Counted from the stretch's first letter, positions 23,726 to 35,121 are shown. The stretch: 64,000 nucleotides of DNA from Aphrocallistes beatrix (GCA_963281255.1 OY725490.1:4216001-4280000), one strand, 5' to 3'. The notes: generated by a model from the letters alone, not told the origin. Program-made: numbers and translations.

Positions 23726-23884
23726 CGAATGTTTTAGGTATGTCAGGTATGTTTATAATTATAAACTAATAAATAGAGCATTTATAATTACTATTAATTG
23801 TAAATTCACAAATACAAATTGTATCTTATTTTGCTTGAATTGATCGTGTAGCAATTGATTAACAATGATCTTTTGTTGTGGTAA

Positions 23885-23913
23885 TCCTTACTATTAGTAA
23901 AACTCGATTAATG

Positions 23914-23952
<39 letters not shown>

Positions 23953-24444
23953 GTAACGAATTGATTGAAGAAACTGCCGGGCGCAGAAAGCTGATTTTTC
24001 CATATGGGAGTATTTTGACTATGGCTCCAGTAAGTTCTGAATTCAGAGCAAAATGTCGACTCATCATGGAATTATGACGTCATTGTCACATTTTTAAAAG
24101 TTAAGCAACATAGTTATTCGGGCATAACTCAGCCATTATAGGAGATAGAAGGCTGAAATTTTAATAGAATCTGTATACTAACACACTTCACATGTGATGC
24201 AACTATCATCAAAAAATGATGACTCATCACTTTGTTATGACATCATCATTATTCATCAAAATTTTAAAAATTGACAAATTTGGTGATTTTCGAGTGATAT
24301 CGATTTTAAAACTAAGATGGACATATTCAGAGATGATATCTCCCTTATAATTAACCAATGTTACCTCCAGGCGACCGAAGGGAGCCTCCGGCGGACACAA
24401 AGTGTCCGCCAGCCGCGCAGCGCAAGCAAGCGAAGCGCGCTTGT
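23885..24444 (-). mobile_element. Family C repeat, reverse full-length copy
   Basis: Mirror of 23204-23725: it begins with ACTCGATTAATG near the left end and a TA run, and ends AAGCAAGCGAAGCGCGCTTGT. TGACGTCA occurs at 24075-24082. Together with the preceding copy it makes an inverted pair with a 160-bp spacer. Confidence 0.75.
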
Positions 24445-24739
24445 AATGAGTAAAACAAGATACTATTATTACTTTAATCAAATGGTTAATGAATAAATAC
24501 ACTACTTATTATCCAATTTAAAAAAAAATTAAATCGTAACTAAATTGTATGTAGTCAACCATTTTAAAAATTAAACACCAAATATTAAAATGAAACTAAA
24601 CACCAAATATTAAATCATACATACAAAAAATTTCGCTTGGAAATAATTTTTATCAAATCATTTCAGAATCTACGTAAATTCTATATCTAAACTGTAAATG
24701 TAAGGTCCGTATTTTCTTAACCGAGATGACGATTTAAGA

Positions 24740-24890
24740 GACCCTTGTGGGATTGTTTTACCTAGCGCCATTGTGGGACTTAGCAGGATTGTAGGACTTA
24801 TTGAGGTTTTTGAACCTAGCGGAATTGTTGGACTTTGTGGGATTGTTGAACCTAGCGGGATTGTATGACTTTGTGGGATTTCATAGCATC
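24740..24890. repeat. Degenerate minisatellite, GGGATTGT/GGACTTTGTG units
   Basis: Units of the kind ACCTAGCGGGATTGT followed by GGACTTTGTGGGATTGTTGA repeat imperfectly about four times. No coding frame. Confidence 0.55.
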
Positions 24891-25429
24891 ATAGGAATGT
24901 AACAACATTCCATTTTTAAATCTTGTTTGAACTCCATCTTGTGATCTCATTTTCGAATCCGCGCTTTTAGCTAAGTGCAACAACGTAGACGTATAAGACT
25001 CCTCTAATTTTAAGAAAGATTAGTGTATAGGACATTTTGTTCAAATAGTAAGATTGCAGTTATTTGTTTTGATCCGCGGGGTCGAGAGAATTTCTCAGAA
25101 CAATTGTCGTGCATTTCAGATTCATTCTTTTTGGTCTCCATAATCACCACAAAAAGTATGGTCGCCGTGCTCCTTTTCCCACAGCACCTATCAAAAGTCA
25201 CTATACTAAAAATGGCTATATCAACTTGATTAAACTTGAGGCGTTTACAAATATAATCAACAAAAATAGTTTGATAAATATCCTTGATGGCGTTTGGGCA
25301 AGTGCGCACTTTCAACATTATGCAAACAAAAAGGTTTTCTAGTGACCGCATGGGGGTGCGCATGCGCGTTATTGGGAGGTGCCCCTTACAAGAGTCTATT
25401 TTCCATCCCTGACAACAATATGTCATAAT
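24891..25429. other. Unassigned region with an uncharacterised ORF
   Basis: A 138-codon minus-strand ORF (25010-25426) and overlapping plus-strand ORFs exist, but I recognise no domain with confidence. The stretch DIYQTIFVDYICKRLKFNQV faintly resembles a domain common in animal retroelement-associated proteins, without the following motifs in frame. Confidence 0.2.
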
Positions 25430-25530
25430 AGCAACAAGCGTACTTCGCTTGCTTGCGCTGCGGGCTATCGGATACTTCGTGTCCGCGGGTCTCTTTTAGG
25501 CACCTGGGACTCCGATAACGTAATAATATG
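25430..25530 (+). repeat. Family C terminal fragment
   Basis: ACAAGCGTACTTCGCTTGCT and GATACTTCGTGTCCGC match the family C left end; the rest of the element is absent. Confidence 0.55.
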
Positions 25531-26133
25531 ATGGTGACTCATCATTGGGGCTATGTTATTAGGCACTTAAAGTTCAAATTAATTAAATGAATTCAAGCTT
25601 CAAAAACTGAATATTCTAACCTTAAAAAAGGTGAAAATTATGTCGTAATTCCGTCATGAGCATTTTATGAGATACTCCCTATCAAATAATTTCACAAATT
25701 CTACAAAAATGTCACGATATACCAAATTTCATATTTAAAATCTCTACTTAAATTAGTGCTGGAATTTACAGTTTTGGTGTACCAAAATTAATTTCTTTTT
25801 TCTCACTGATCATTTAATAATATCATTAAAATAGATTGCAGGCTGACTCTCTGACCTATCCCTATCGTTCCGGGTTGCATTATGCTAACTTATAATATTA
25901 TACTATGTCTTTGTTCACTACCTTAGTTGCATTAACCCAGGGTTAATTTAGCAATTAAACTAATGAAAAAGTTAATAATTTAATTTGTCTTTTCATGATT
26001 ACAGTCGATTGATTAATATAATATAGAAATTAATAATATTGATGCTCAAATAAAGTGTCTGTTTCATCACTGCAAGTAAGCAAGTACTACATCCATCTGT
26101 TTCATCACTGCAAGTAAGCGAGTATGTATACAG
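25531..26133. other. No gene recognised
   Basis: AT-rich. A palindrome TTAACCCAGGGTTAA lies at 25933-25947, and the phrase CTGTTTCATCACTGCAAGTAAGC is repeated in part twice near 26060-26120. Nothing coding is visible. Confidence 0.4.
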
Positions 26134-26525
26134 TAGAGTTCGCTTATTAGCAAGTCGGGTTTTGCACGAGAAAAACTTGCTAATAAGCGAACTCTACTTT
26201 ATAATACTTACGAAACTTTCTACTCTATTCAAAATCTCCAAATTGAAGATTGTAAATTAATTAATACATAATACAGAATAATCTCTATCAGCAAGGTCTT
26301 CCTAATAAACAAACTAAAAGTTCGTGTACTATTAGCAAGTTTTTCTCGCTAATAAACGTACTAAAAGTTCGCTTATTAAGTTATTAGCAAGTCGTCTTTT
26401 GCACGAGATAAACTTGCTTATAGGCGAACTTGCTAATATGGCAACATAATTAATGCATTTTGGTCCATTGGGACCTTAAAAAACTTGCTAATAAGCGAAC
26501 TTGCTAATAAGCGAACTTGTTTATA
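26130..26525. mobile_element. Pogo-like MITE cluster with TTCGCTTATTAGCAAGT motifs
   Basis: CAGTAGAGTTCGCTTATTAG opens the region and CTTGCTAATAAGCGAACT recurs inverted many times through 26520. It resembles other Tigger-like termini here (CAGTNNNNNTCGCTTA). Probably a MITE with later internal duplications. Confidence 0.55.
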
Positions 26526-26658
26526 CATAAATCCAAATTAATATAAATATAAATTTAATGATTATTGAAAAGGTTAATTAAATACTCCCTGAAATATTAA
26601 ATTCGTGAACCGTAGAAATTTTATTTGATATATACAAGTACTTGTATATATGATGTAA

Positions 26659-27018
26659 CAAGGCTGGATTCGGTTAACCGGCTAACCGCCGTCAATCATT
26701 ACTTAACGGTTGAGAAAATTTTGAATCGGTTAGCCGATCTGCTTTATTTCTAAATATTAAGATTAATTTCATTGCTTTTCGATGGAGATTCATGAATATT
26801 ACTTCTAAAATTTTGATATTACAATATTATTTCTATTTTTAAACCAAATAGTATATTTCGAGACCACTGAAAATTGTAAATTCTTCAATATCAGGTTAAA
26901 TATTGGTCGACAAATCCATAATTATACTAATTAGTATTGACATCGGTTAACCGGTTAACCGCCTTGGAGGAATCCAAAATAACCGACCCCGAATAATGGC
27001 TAACCAACCCCAGCCCTG
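26659..27018. mobile_element. hAT-type MITE with 8-bp target duplication
   Basis: Starts CAAGGCTGGATTCGGTTAAC and ends CCAACCCCAGCCCTG. The flanks TGATGTAA (26651-26658) and TCATGTAA (27019-27026) differ at one base. Relatives are at 17101-17451 and 40970-41145. Confidence 0.75.
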
Positions 27019-27335
27019 TCATGTAATAACTAAAAAAAATAAATATATAAATGACAATTTAGACAAAAAGACGCAAACTCAGTCAACTTACTTTTCAATC
27101 TTTCCAAAATAATAGTATACTAATATCTGACTGAATGATCTAAAAAAAATGTTACCAAATAATGAAAATGTTTGTTTGCTTGCTTGCTTTCGCGATTTAG
27201 AAATTCAGCCTACCTCATTATACTTTAAATTCTAATTTTAACTCGGCGACCGGTGTCGTTTTCCCCTAAAGTATGTATTTTGCATAATATTATTTTATTT
27301 ATTATTTATGTTATAATAATTGTACAAAAACTCAC

Positions 27336-27525
27336 CGCTAAAATATCCTCTAATATTTTAATTTTCTTGAAGGTAATGGCGATTTCTCTCTCCTCTCTTT
27401 CCCCTTTTCCGCTTTTCATCGTTGTCCATCCTCAATTCTTCTTCTCCCAAATCCTGCTTGGGATCCTCACTGGGCGCTTTCTCGTTCGCTTCGTTTTCTT
27501 TTTGCATTGTTTTTAACATTTTCAT
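27336..27525 (-). CDS. Short charged ORF, possible exon (weak)
   Basis: On the minus strand an ATG at 27525 opens a 55-residue ORF to a stop at 27358, rich in Lys, Glu and Arg (MKMLKTMQKENEANEKAPSE onward). In another frame an ATG at 27419 reads 28 residues to a strong splice-donor match (GCG|GTGAGT, exon end 27336). No family is recognised; both could be chance. Confidence 0.15.
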
Positions 27526-27957
27526 GTTTAATACTGTATTTATACAATTTCGAAAGGGATTCATCGATATAATTAGTAAACTTAACAACGTACCTGGAAT
27601 ACTGAAACGCTAGAAAAATGCATTTATTTAAACTTATCTCTTACAAAAATAGCACATGTGCAGCATAACAAACTATCGGTCAAAGGGCTGATTTTGCAGT
27701 TCTGAATAAAATCGAACATATATACATATAAATGTGACAATAATTAAATTGCTTTCTAAATTGAGGACTAAAAGAATCAGCATAACCATTTTCAACTTCT
27801 TACTTCCGCAATTTTATACCTTTGATCTTAATAAAATGAATTGTGCTGATTCTGAAATATTTTGACATTATTTGCTTGTTTCATTTTAATATTTTATCAT
27901 TTAAATAAAAATATTAAGCATATGTGCGTAAAAGAGTTATAATAACATTATGTAAGA
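27526..27957. other. No gene recognised
   Basis: AT-rich sequence with no terminal repeats or open frames worth reporting. Confidence 0.4.
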
Positions 27958-28150
27958 TCACAATCGTCTCATAGTATATCCGCACGCAAGAGGGTCACAT
28001 TCGTCTCGTGGTATATCTGCACGTAAGAGAGTCGCATTCGTCTTATGGTATATCCACACGTAAGAGAGTCATATTCGTCTCGTAGTATATCTGCATGTAA
28101 GAGAGTCGCATCCGTCTCATGGTATATCTGCACGTAAGAGAGTCGATCTG
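27958..28150. repeat. Minisatellite, 37-bp unit, about 5 copies
   Basis: CGTCTC/T recurs at 27965, 28002, 28039, 28076 and 28113, a constant 37-bp spacing. The unit contains TATATCTGCACGTAAGAGAG. Copies differ by a few substitutions. Confidence 0.85.
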
Positions 28151-28562
28151 CTTAGTAATATCTCCTACACGTTATCCTCTGAAAGTTTCAGATATCTAGC
28201 TTTTCGTATTTCGTGAAGTACTCTACTCGTAGCTGTAATAACCTATCAATACAAAACTTTAGTGAAATAGTTGGTAGATTAAGGCTTACATACCTAGACG
28301 TTTATGATTCAATTACGCTACATTAAAGAAATGTATTGAAATTTGGATTTTGATCAAATTACTATCAAATTTGCTAAGTGATAATAATAGTATGATTCAT
28401 AATTAATCATTGTTTCAATAATAATTAAGTTTAAATGAAATAAATATTGTAATTTCAATCAAGGTTGAAAATAGATTTTTTAAAAACTTAGTCATCATGT
28501 TTCAAAACATAGTTCAAGCTCAATGGTATTTCGATCGTAATTTAATTTCTCAATAACAACTA
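28151..28562. other. No gene recognised
   Basis: AT-rich sequence between the 37-bp minisatellite and the pogo-like MITE; no open frame or terminal repeat of note. Confidence 0.4.
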
Positions 28563-29119
28563 CAGTAGACCCTCGATTATCCGAACCTCGATTATCCGAC
28601 ACCTCGATTATCCGAACAGTATGTTCGAGTACCACTCATTTTATCAAATACTTTTCAATCGAATTTGTGAAAATGATGTGTTCGGATAACTGAAATAATG
28701 TGTTCGGATAACTGAAATGATGTGTTCGGATAACTGAAATAATGTGTTCGGATAACTGAAATGGTGTGTTCGGATAACTGAAATAATGTGTTCGGATAAC
28801 TGAAATGGTGTGTTCGGATAACTGAAATGATGTGTTCGGATAACTGAAATATGTGTTCGGATAACTGAAATAATGTTTAATAAATCAATTCCTTAAAAAT
28901 GTATGTTCCAAAATTGTGCGTAGCATTGTCAATTTGTTTGGCTATACATACGTGTAAGTAGTATTCAAATCATAATACGTTCTTTAATAACATCTAAGTT
29001 TGTACATGTGCATTTAAGAGCGTAAAATACGTATTTCGCTTATCCGAACGATTTCACTTATCCGAACACCAATCTTTGAACTAACAAACGGAGGTGTTCG
29101 GATAACCGAGGGTGTACTG
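28563..29119. mobile_element. Pogo/Tigger-like MITE with internal tandem repeat
   Basis: Starts CAGTAGACCCTCGATTATCC and ends ATAACCGAGGGTGTACTG, with TA on both flanks. An internal array at about 28676-28870 repeats GTGTTCGGATAACTGAAAT every 20-22 bp about nine times, each unit a partial copy of the terminus. Confidence 0.8.
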
Positions 29120-29279
29120 TATTCGGAATTAATGAGGAAATCTTAATGTGAGTTCAAACCAAATTCATAAAGTTCAAGGTAGTAATCACATACTTATTAA
29201 CCAACTCGGATCCCTAGATAATTCCTTAATTTTAAAACAGCGGCCGTATTCACTAAGAACTTAAGATCGATCTTAGTGC
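29120..29279. other. Short spacer
   Basis: Unremarkable AT-rich DNA; AAGATCGATCTT near 29265 is a short palindrome. Confidence 0.4.
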
Positions 29280-32200
29280 TTAAGGATACCGCCCTCGAAA
29301 AACAAAAAATGGTGAAATTTTTTATTGTTAATTCCATCGGATTATTGAGTAGTCTACCATCTAATCGTACTTGTTGGACGGTATTTATTTGGATATTCTA
29401 GAACTGAGCACCTAAAGCTCAGTCGTACTAAAAATCGGAAAGTTATTCGTGGTTTTGCGGCGCATTCATCAATTATTTTCTAACTTATCTGATATTTTTT
29501 CAATTATATGAACCTCAAATTGGTTTTAGCCCCTTTAAATATTATAAAACAGATGAATTTAGTAAAAGAGGCACTTAAAATCCAATCTAAAATATCTGTA
29601 TGAGGACTTCATTTCTAAAATGCTCGGGAAATGGTCGTTGTGATATTAGCTATTGTGTATAGAAAAGAATTCTGAACAGTTGAAAAAATATTTATTCAGA
29701 TCCGACCATTAGTTCGTAGGTTATAGTATATTGTAGGTAAAGTTCGGACATCAAACCTCTCTATGGCACCGAAAATGCTCGATGTCAATGCTTAAAAACT
29801 ATTGAAGATATATAATCTATTATAATCTTAAATGAAAGGATATATATGATAATATATAGGTTCCTCAAACATCTCTTTGTCAAAAAGTAAATATTTCTTG
29901 ACTTATCATCGATTTATTGTAATACAAATTCTATGGAGAACTTTGAATATAGTAGAAAATGGCGAATCTTGTCATGAAATAAGTTCCCAAAAGTAGCTAT
30001 TATACTCAAAAGACAATGCAATAGTCACTAGCAATGTATACAGAAATTTTGAAGCACTCAACATGATTATTTTGGAAGTTCAACGCATTTATCCCAAAAA
30101 TTCGGTCAAAGCCCCCCATTTATGGTCCAAAAATAGATTCCTCCATATCTCGGGAAATATACACCCAAATTCTTAGCTCTCAATTCCTAATATACTTTTC
30201 AAGACGGTATATATCTGATTCTTGAATAATAAGTGTACTACATGGAATAGAAAGCTAAGTTTTAAATTTTTATCACGTGATGACGTAGCATTTTTCGAAA
30301 TCCTAACTTGAAAACTAAAAGTCGTAGACTCTCGTTCTTCCTAATATACTTTTTAGAAGCTCTTTATTAATTCTAAACCGATGAATTATACTTTGTAGTG
30401 CTAGGAATATGAACTATATCCCTAATTGGTTCAAAATATTCGGGGGTAGAGGCCTCAAGGAAATTTGTGAATTTTCAGTATAATTTTGATATTTTCACCA
30501 AAATCTGTTGAAATACATCTAATTCATTAGTCACATGCGATTAAGGTTGGCCTTTCCTATGGGCATTTTGTTTATTATCAAAAATTTGCCAAAAGTCCTT
30601 TTTAACCATTTTAGGATAACTAAAGGGGTTCTAAACAATAATTTTGATTTTTAGAATTTCAATGCAAATATTTCGCCACTTAGAGCCACTTGTACCACCT
30701 GGTGTCGCCTAAAAAAGGACACATTTTGTCTCATGTCCATAACTTCTTTGAACCATGTCAGATCATCATTTTAATGCTAAATTCGTGCTCAGCACTAAAT
30801 ATCCAGCAATTTGATATATATATTGGACATTTTTGGAGAAATTCTTTGGCTGCGGATTCCTAGCAACGGCCAGGAATGTGAAAAAATCTCTGGCCGTTGC
30901 TATGCACGGACATCCAAAAACTTCTCCAAATATGGTCAATATATATATCAAATTGCTGGAAATAAAGTGCTGAGCACGAATTCAGGATTAAAATGATGAT
31001 CTGACATGGTTCGAAGAAGTTATTGATCTCGAATTCCGGTGGACACTATCGAATGTGGTTATTTTGGGTGGCCAGTCAGCAATGACCATTTTTTTCCACT
31101 TTTGTTGTAGAAAAATTTGATATACCAATTTTTGAAGTTAAGTAGTGCTATAAGTTGTCGAATAAGGATATTTGCATGTCATTTAATATTCCAAAGCAGT
31201 TAAAACTAATGGAAATTGAGGGACATGTATAAATATTTTCTGATACTTTTTTTTCAGCAATTATAAAGGTGATAACTTTTTGTAAATTAAAAATAGGGAC
31301 GAAAACTTAACGGTTTCTGATAGATCTCGAAGAGTAGAACATAATGAACAGACAGAATTTTGATAATACAAATAAAAAGAGAATTAAGAAAAAAATAGTG
31401 TCAAAATTACTAAAAATAAAGTTCCTCGGGTGTTTTGGTGTGAATTTTTAACAATTTTCAAAATTTCAAAAATCTGTCTGTTCATTAGTTAGATCATCGA
31501 TTTATGAATGAATTTGAAAAGTTTCTAATGGATTGTAAGCATATTGTTTCCGATTTCTTACTTGTAAAATGACTAAATTTTTTAAAAATTTTTTTTATCT
31601 CTAATTATTTCAATTATTAATGCAGTTTTGCAGATAACTCTGCGATTCAAATCTGCACTGAAAAAATTAAATGAATCGGTTGAAAAAGTCAAAAGTTAGC
31701 TATTATAGGAAACGCCAACCTTAAATCCCCATGGATGCTTTTATTTATTATTAATAGCTCATTTTACTTCGTTCTTAACAACAAAACGTCAAATCCCTAT
31801 ATCTCGAGTCTTTAAAATTCCAAAATTGACCGTCTTTCAAAAATTTTAACTGAAAATTGCTTTGAGATAGAGGTTTGAATATTTCAGGAGTTGTTCCATA
31901 TCATTATGCGATGAGCGTAGGACCACTCGATTTTGATATCTTCTAAATTTGTGATTTTATTGCTGATTTCCAAAGAAAATCGGGCTTTTTTCGCCGTTTT
32001 TTGGCAAATTTTTTTCAAACCCCTATAAAATTAACAATTTTGGTTATTTTAACTTTCTTTTGGTTCTATGCGATTGCAAATTTTATAGACTATATATGAA
32101 TAAATTTTCGAAGCATTTGATCCAAACATGTGTTTCAAAAAAATCACAGAGTGGAGGAGGGCTTACCATTGAGATGTGCTAGGGAAAACGGACTTTGAGA

Positions 32201-32360
32201 CGCTGTAACTCAAAAACTAGAAATGCGAACCAAAAACTTTTTGGCATGTCTAAATATTTTTTAATTGCACTACTTGCCCACGCTTACCATCTTATATATC
32301 TCTATTCTTGATATATGCTGTAAGCCAAACCTATGGATTTTTCACGGGCGGTATCCTTAA
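29280..32360 (+). mobile_element. Complete family A copy (A4) containing a family B copy
   Basis: Begins TTAAGGATACCGCCCTCG and ends CACGGGCGGTATCCTTAA. Once the nested B element (30541-31724) is removed it is about 1.9 kb, the same as the 44846-46777 copy, and the two halves are collinear with it. No protein is encoded. Confidence 0.8.
30541..31724 (+). mobile_element. Complete family B copy (B3) nested in family A
   Basis: TTAAGGTTGGCCTTTCCTAT at the left and ATAGGAAACGCCAACCTTAA at the right. 1184 bp, highly similar to B1, including the central hairpin. Family A sequence lies on both sides, so B inserted after A. Confidence 0.85.
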
Positions 32361-32535
32361 CCAAATAATTTTCGCAAATAGTTGATATTCGGTTTGTAAC
32401 CAAATATCATTATTTGGTATTCGGTTGCAAACCAAATAATTTGGTCAACCGAATAATTTGGTCAACCGAATAATTTGGTCAACCAAATAATTTGGCCAAC
32501 CGAATAATTTGGTCAACCAAATAATTTGCATGCTT
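32361..32535 (+). repeat. Minisatellite array, left (17-bp AATAATTTGGTCAACCG)
   Basis: Six or so units of about 17-18 bp (AATAATTTGGTCAACCG/A). This is the reverse complement of the array at 33285-33490. Confidence 0.8.
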
Positions 32536-32602
32536 TCCCAACACAATCACATGTTATTACATGTGGTGGTCCGAACACAAATAAATCTAATAGGCCTACA
32601 TA

Positions 32603-33284
32603 TACCGGGTGGGCCAAAAAAACCGCGCCCCGTGCACATTTCAGCCTAGCTAGACAATATATACCAAACTAAGTTACCATTATTATATTTATTATATTTT
32701 AAGACATGCTAGATGTACCAAAAATGAAACAATGGACTGTCAAGGAGAGAAGTTGGTGTGTCCAGAGATATTTTGAAACGCGGTCTTTCAAGGTGATCAG
32801 GGAATAATTTTTGCATGTATTCGACGTAGGAAAACCACTTTGCAAAAGGAGAATTCAAGCCTGGGTAAAGAAATTCCAAACGGAAGGGACCGTTAAAAAT
32901 CTAAATAGCAAGTCTTGTAACCGTCAAAGTCATTTCGGAAGAAAAAAACTAAGTGTGGCGGCCGTTATTCAACGTGTGCGTGATTCTGTTACGCAATCAC
33001 CAAAAAGATCAACACGAAAGAGAGCTCAGTGCTTAGGATTGTCAAGAACAACCCTTCGAAGGGTTCTTGTTGATGATCTAAACTTGTTCCCATATCGTAT
33101 TCAAACACAACAAAAGCTCTCACAAGCTGCTAAAATCAAGAGAGAGGAGATAGCTGGGGTTTTGATGAAGAAAGTTGAGAGCATCAAATCGTTCGTATCT
33201 CTCCTGTTGACATCTGACGAGGCGCATTTTCATTTAGACGGTCAAGTAAATTCCAAAAACAACATCTATTGGGGTTCCTTATTC
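32603..33284 (+). mobile_element. 3'-truncated IS630/Tc1-type element
   Basis: The terminal sequence ACCGGGTGGGCCAAAAAAAC follows a TA and matches the usual start of this element type. The body holds the N-terminal half of a transposase and is cut off abruptly by the right minisatellite array. Confidence 0.7.
32724..33284 (+). pseudogene. IS630/mariner-type transposase, N-terminal fragment
   Basis: The ATG at 32724 opens a frame with one in-frame TAA (32805-32807) and then runs unbroken to the array. It shows two helix-turn-helix regions (IQAWVKKFQTEGTVKNL; SPKRSTRKRAQCLGLSRTTL) and the first catalytic aspartate in SDEAHFHLDG, then ends at IYWG. This matches the first half of the transposases that insert with ACCGGGTGGGCC ends. 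The second and third acidic residues are missing, so it is dead. The related fragment at 35530-35900 is in reverse orientation. Confidence 0.75.
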
Positions 33285-33490
33285 GGTTAACCAAATTATT
33301 CGGTTGACCAAATTATTCGGTTAACCAAATTATTCGGTTAACCAAATTATTCGGCTGACCAAATTATTCGGTTGACCAAATTATTCGGTTAACCAAATTA
33401 TTCGGTTGACCAAATTATTCGGTTAACCAAATTATTCGGTTGACCAAATTATTCGGTTGGGCCATTATTCGGTTAACCAAATTATTTGGT
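33285..33490 (-). repeat. Minisatellite array, right (17-bp TTATTCGGTTRACCAAA)
   Basis: About eleven units of TTATTCGGTTAACCAAA or TTATTCGGTTGACCAAA, inverted relative to 32361-32535. Array sequence resumes at 35130-35190 after the inserted hAT. Confidence 0.85.
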
Positions 33491-33705
33491 CTGACCAGAG
33501 GAGTAGCTTACACCTATGTCGCCCGGGGCGGATGTATTTCATGCCGCCCCTCAACACATATTTCTACCTCAACTTGGCAAGTGTATTAACTTAATTTGTG
33601 GTGTGTTTGTGTGTTAATTTAAAATACTATTCATACTCGTATTAGCTGGAAAAATGTTCAAATTCAAAATACCTTGGAAAAATTCTGAGTTTACCAATAT
33701 ATACT

Positions 33706-35029
33706 TAGGGCATTCAAAAAGTTCGTAACTCAGTATGGAAAAAGGGGCAATACACACTATATCATATCAAAACTTTACTAAATGTTCAAAGTAATCTCCC
33801 TTGTACTTAACTACGAGCTTTAACCGCTCTACCCACATATAAAATGTCTTTTTATACTCCTCTTCCGGGATGTTTCTAAGGTACCGCTGAATTGTCCTCC
33901 CAAGTTGCATCCTCTCATCAAAAGTCTTCCCTGCTAGGTGTTTTTTGAGACCATCAAATAACCAAAAGTCACAGGGTGCTAGGTCTGGACTATAAGGAGG
34001 GTGATATAATTCGACAAGTCTCATGGACTCCAATTTGTCCTTCACCTGCTTCGATTTATGTGGTCTGACATTATCGTGCAATAATTTTATCCCCCTGAGT
34101 CCACATCCTAGACGACGCTCTAAATAGTGTTTCTTTATAGCAGGAAGTATCACCGTTGCATACAAGTTTCCTGTAACAGTCCTACCCTTTGGGGTGCAAA
34201 TTTGACACACTGGGCCATATGCATCAAAGAATATCGTGTACATAACCTTGCGGCCCCAGTGGTCCGGACGGGGGATTGCAAGTGGATCTGTACCTTTCGG
34301 GAGCCATACTCTATTCTGTTCCTTACGTAATGGCTCTGAAAACCGTATCCAGGTTTCATCTCCTGTACAGATCTCGAATAATCGCCTTTCATTGCAATGA
34401 CCATAAATTTTCAGGAGAGACTTAGCTGCATCCAATCGAGCCTTCTTTTGACTGTCAGAAAGCAAATGCGGGACCCAACGGGAACAAACTTTCCTCAGGC
34501 CAAGATGCAAACTCAAAATGTCATTAACTGTTCCCGATGACAAGTCAGCATGGTTAGCAATACCCTCAATCGTGATATGTGGTTCCTCTTCAATCATTTT
34601 GGATACCAGATATTATTAGTGGTGGTCGCCGTAACCGGTCTTCCAGCCCAAGGGTCATCTGCTATCGCCTCTCCCCTCACGAAAACGAATACTCCACTTC
34701 TTGACGGTAGATTCTGAGCAAGCATCACGGCCATAAACTCGGGATAGATCATTGAAAATATTCCTCGGAGAGTCTCCAAGAAGCGACCTGATTTTAATAT
34801 AGGCTCTATGCTCTACATTAATTTATGGTATTTTGGAAGCCATAAATATCAGTGAGTCAAACACCCAAATGTAAAATTGATGTAACTTCTCAAGTATTTG
34901 ATCAATTTAGATAAACTAAACAGTAAATAGGAGTTTAAATATGCATCTGTAATAATCACACTAGAACTGATTTTAAATAAGGCTAGCAAATAAATGATAG
35001 GTAGGGTTACGAACTTATTGAATGCTCTA
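33706..35029 (-). mobile_element. Mariner element
   Basis: Terminal repeats TTAGGGCATTCAAAAAGTTC and its near-inverse GAACTTATTGAATGCTCTAA, each with a TA. Length 1.3 kb is standard for mariner. Confidence 0.85.
33767..34843 (-). pseudogene. Mariner transposase (D,D34D), frameshifted in the N-terminal third
   Basis: The transposase cuts and pastes its own element at TA sites. The 276-residue part at 33767-34597 holds the catalytic core: TGDETW, LLHDN, and YSPDLAPCDFWLF, with 34 residues between the second and third catalytic aspartates as in mariners. The C-terminus ends GDYFEHL. The ATG is at 34843 (MASKIP), but an in-frame TAA follows at codon 7, and there are frameshifts near 34675 and 34610, so the DNA-binding part (HRAYIKIRSLLGDS; DPWAGRPVTATTT) is out of frame. 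It is otherwise close to intact, suggesting a recent insertion. It lies within the hAT element. Confidence 0.85.
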
Positions 35030-35121
35030 AGTATTTTATGAAACACAAGGTCAAGTGCCGCCCCCTATTAAGCGCCGCCCGGGGCGGTCCGCCCCCCCCG
35101 CCCCCCCTAGCTACGCCACTG

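Larger units (their letters stand above)
33496..35121. mobile_element. hAT-type element with 8-bp target duplication, containing a mariner
   Basis: Starts CAGAGGAGTAGCTTACACC, ends CCCTAGCTACGCCACTG; inner termini share CGCCCGGGGCGG in both orientations. GGTCTGAC flanks both sides (33488-33495 and 35122-35129). The hAT itself is only about 300 bp once the mariner is removed, so it was a MITE. Confidence 0.85.

Noticed and set aside
25010..25426. 138-codon minus-strand ORF
   Set aside because: Weak resemblance of one stretch to a retroelement-associated domain, but the motifs that should follow are not in frame and overlapping ORFs exist on the other strand.
27253..27613. Plus-strand ORFs rich in Phe and Ser
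   Set aside because: Complement of the charged minus-strand stretch; no signal or domain recognised.
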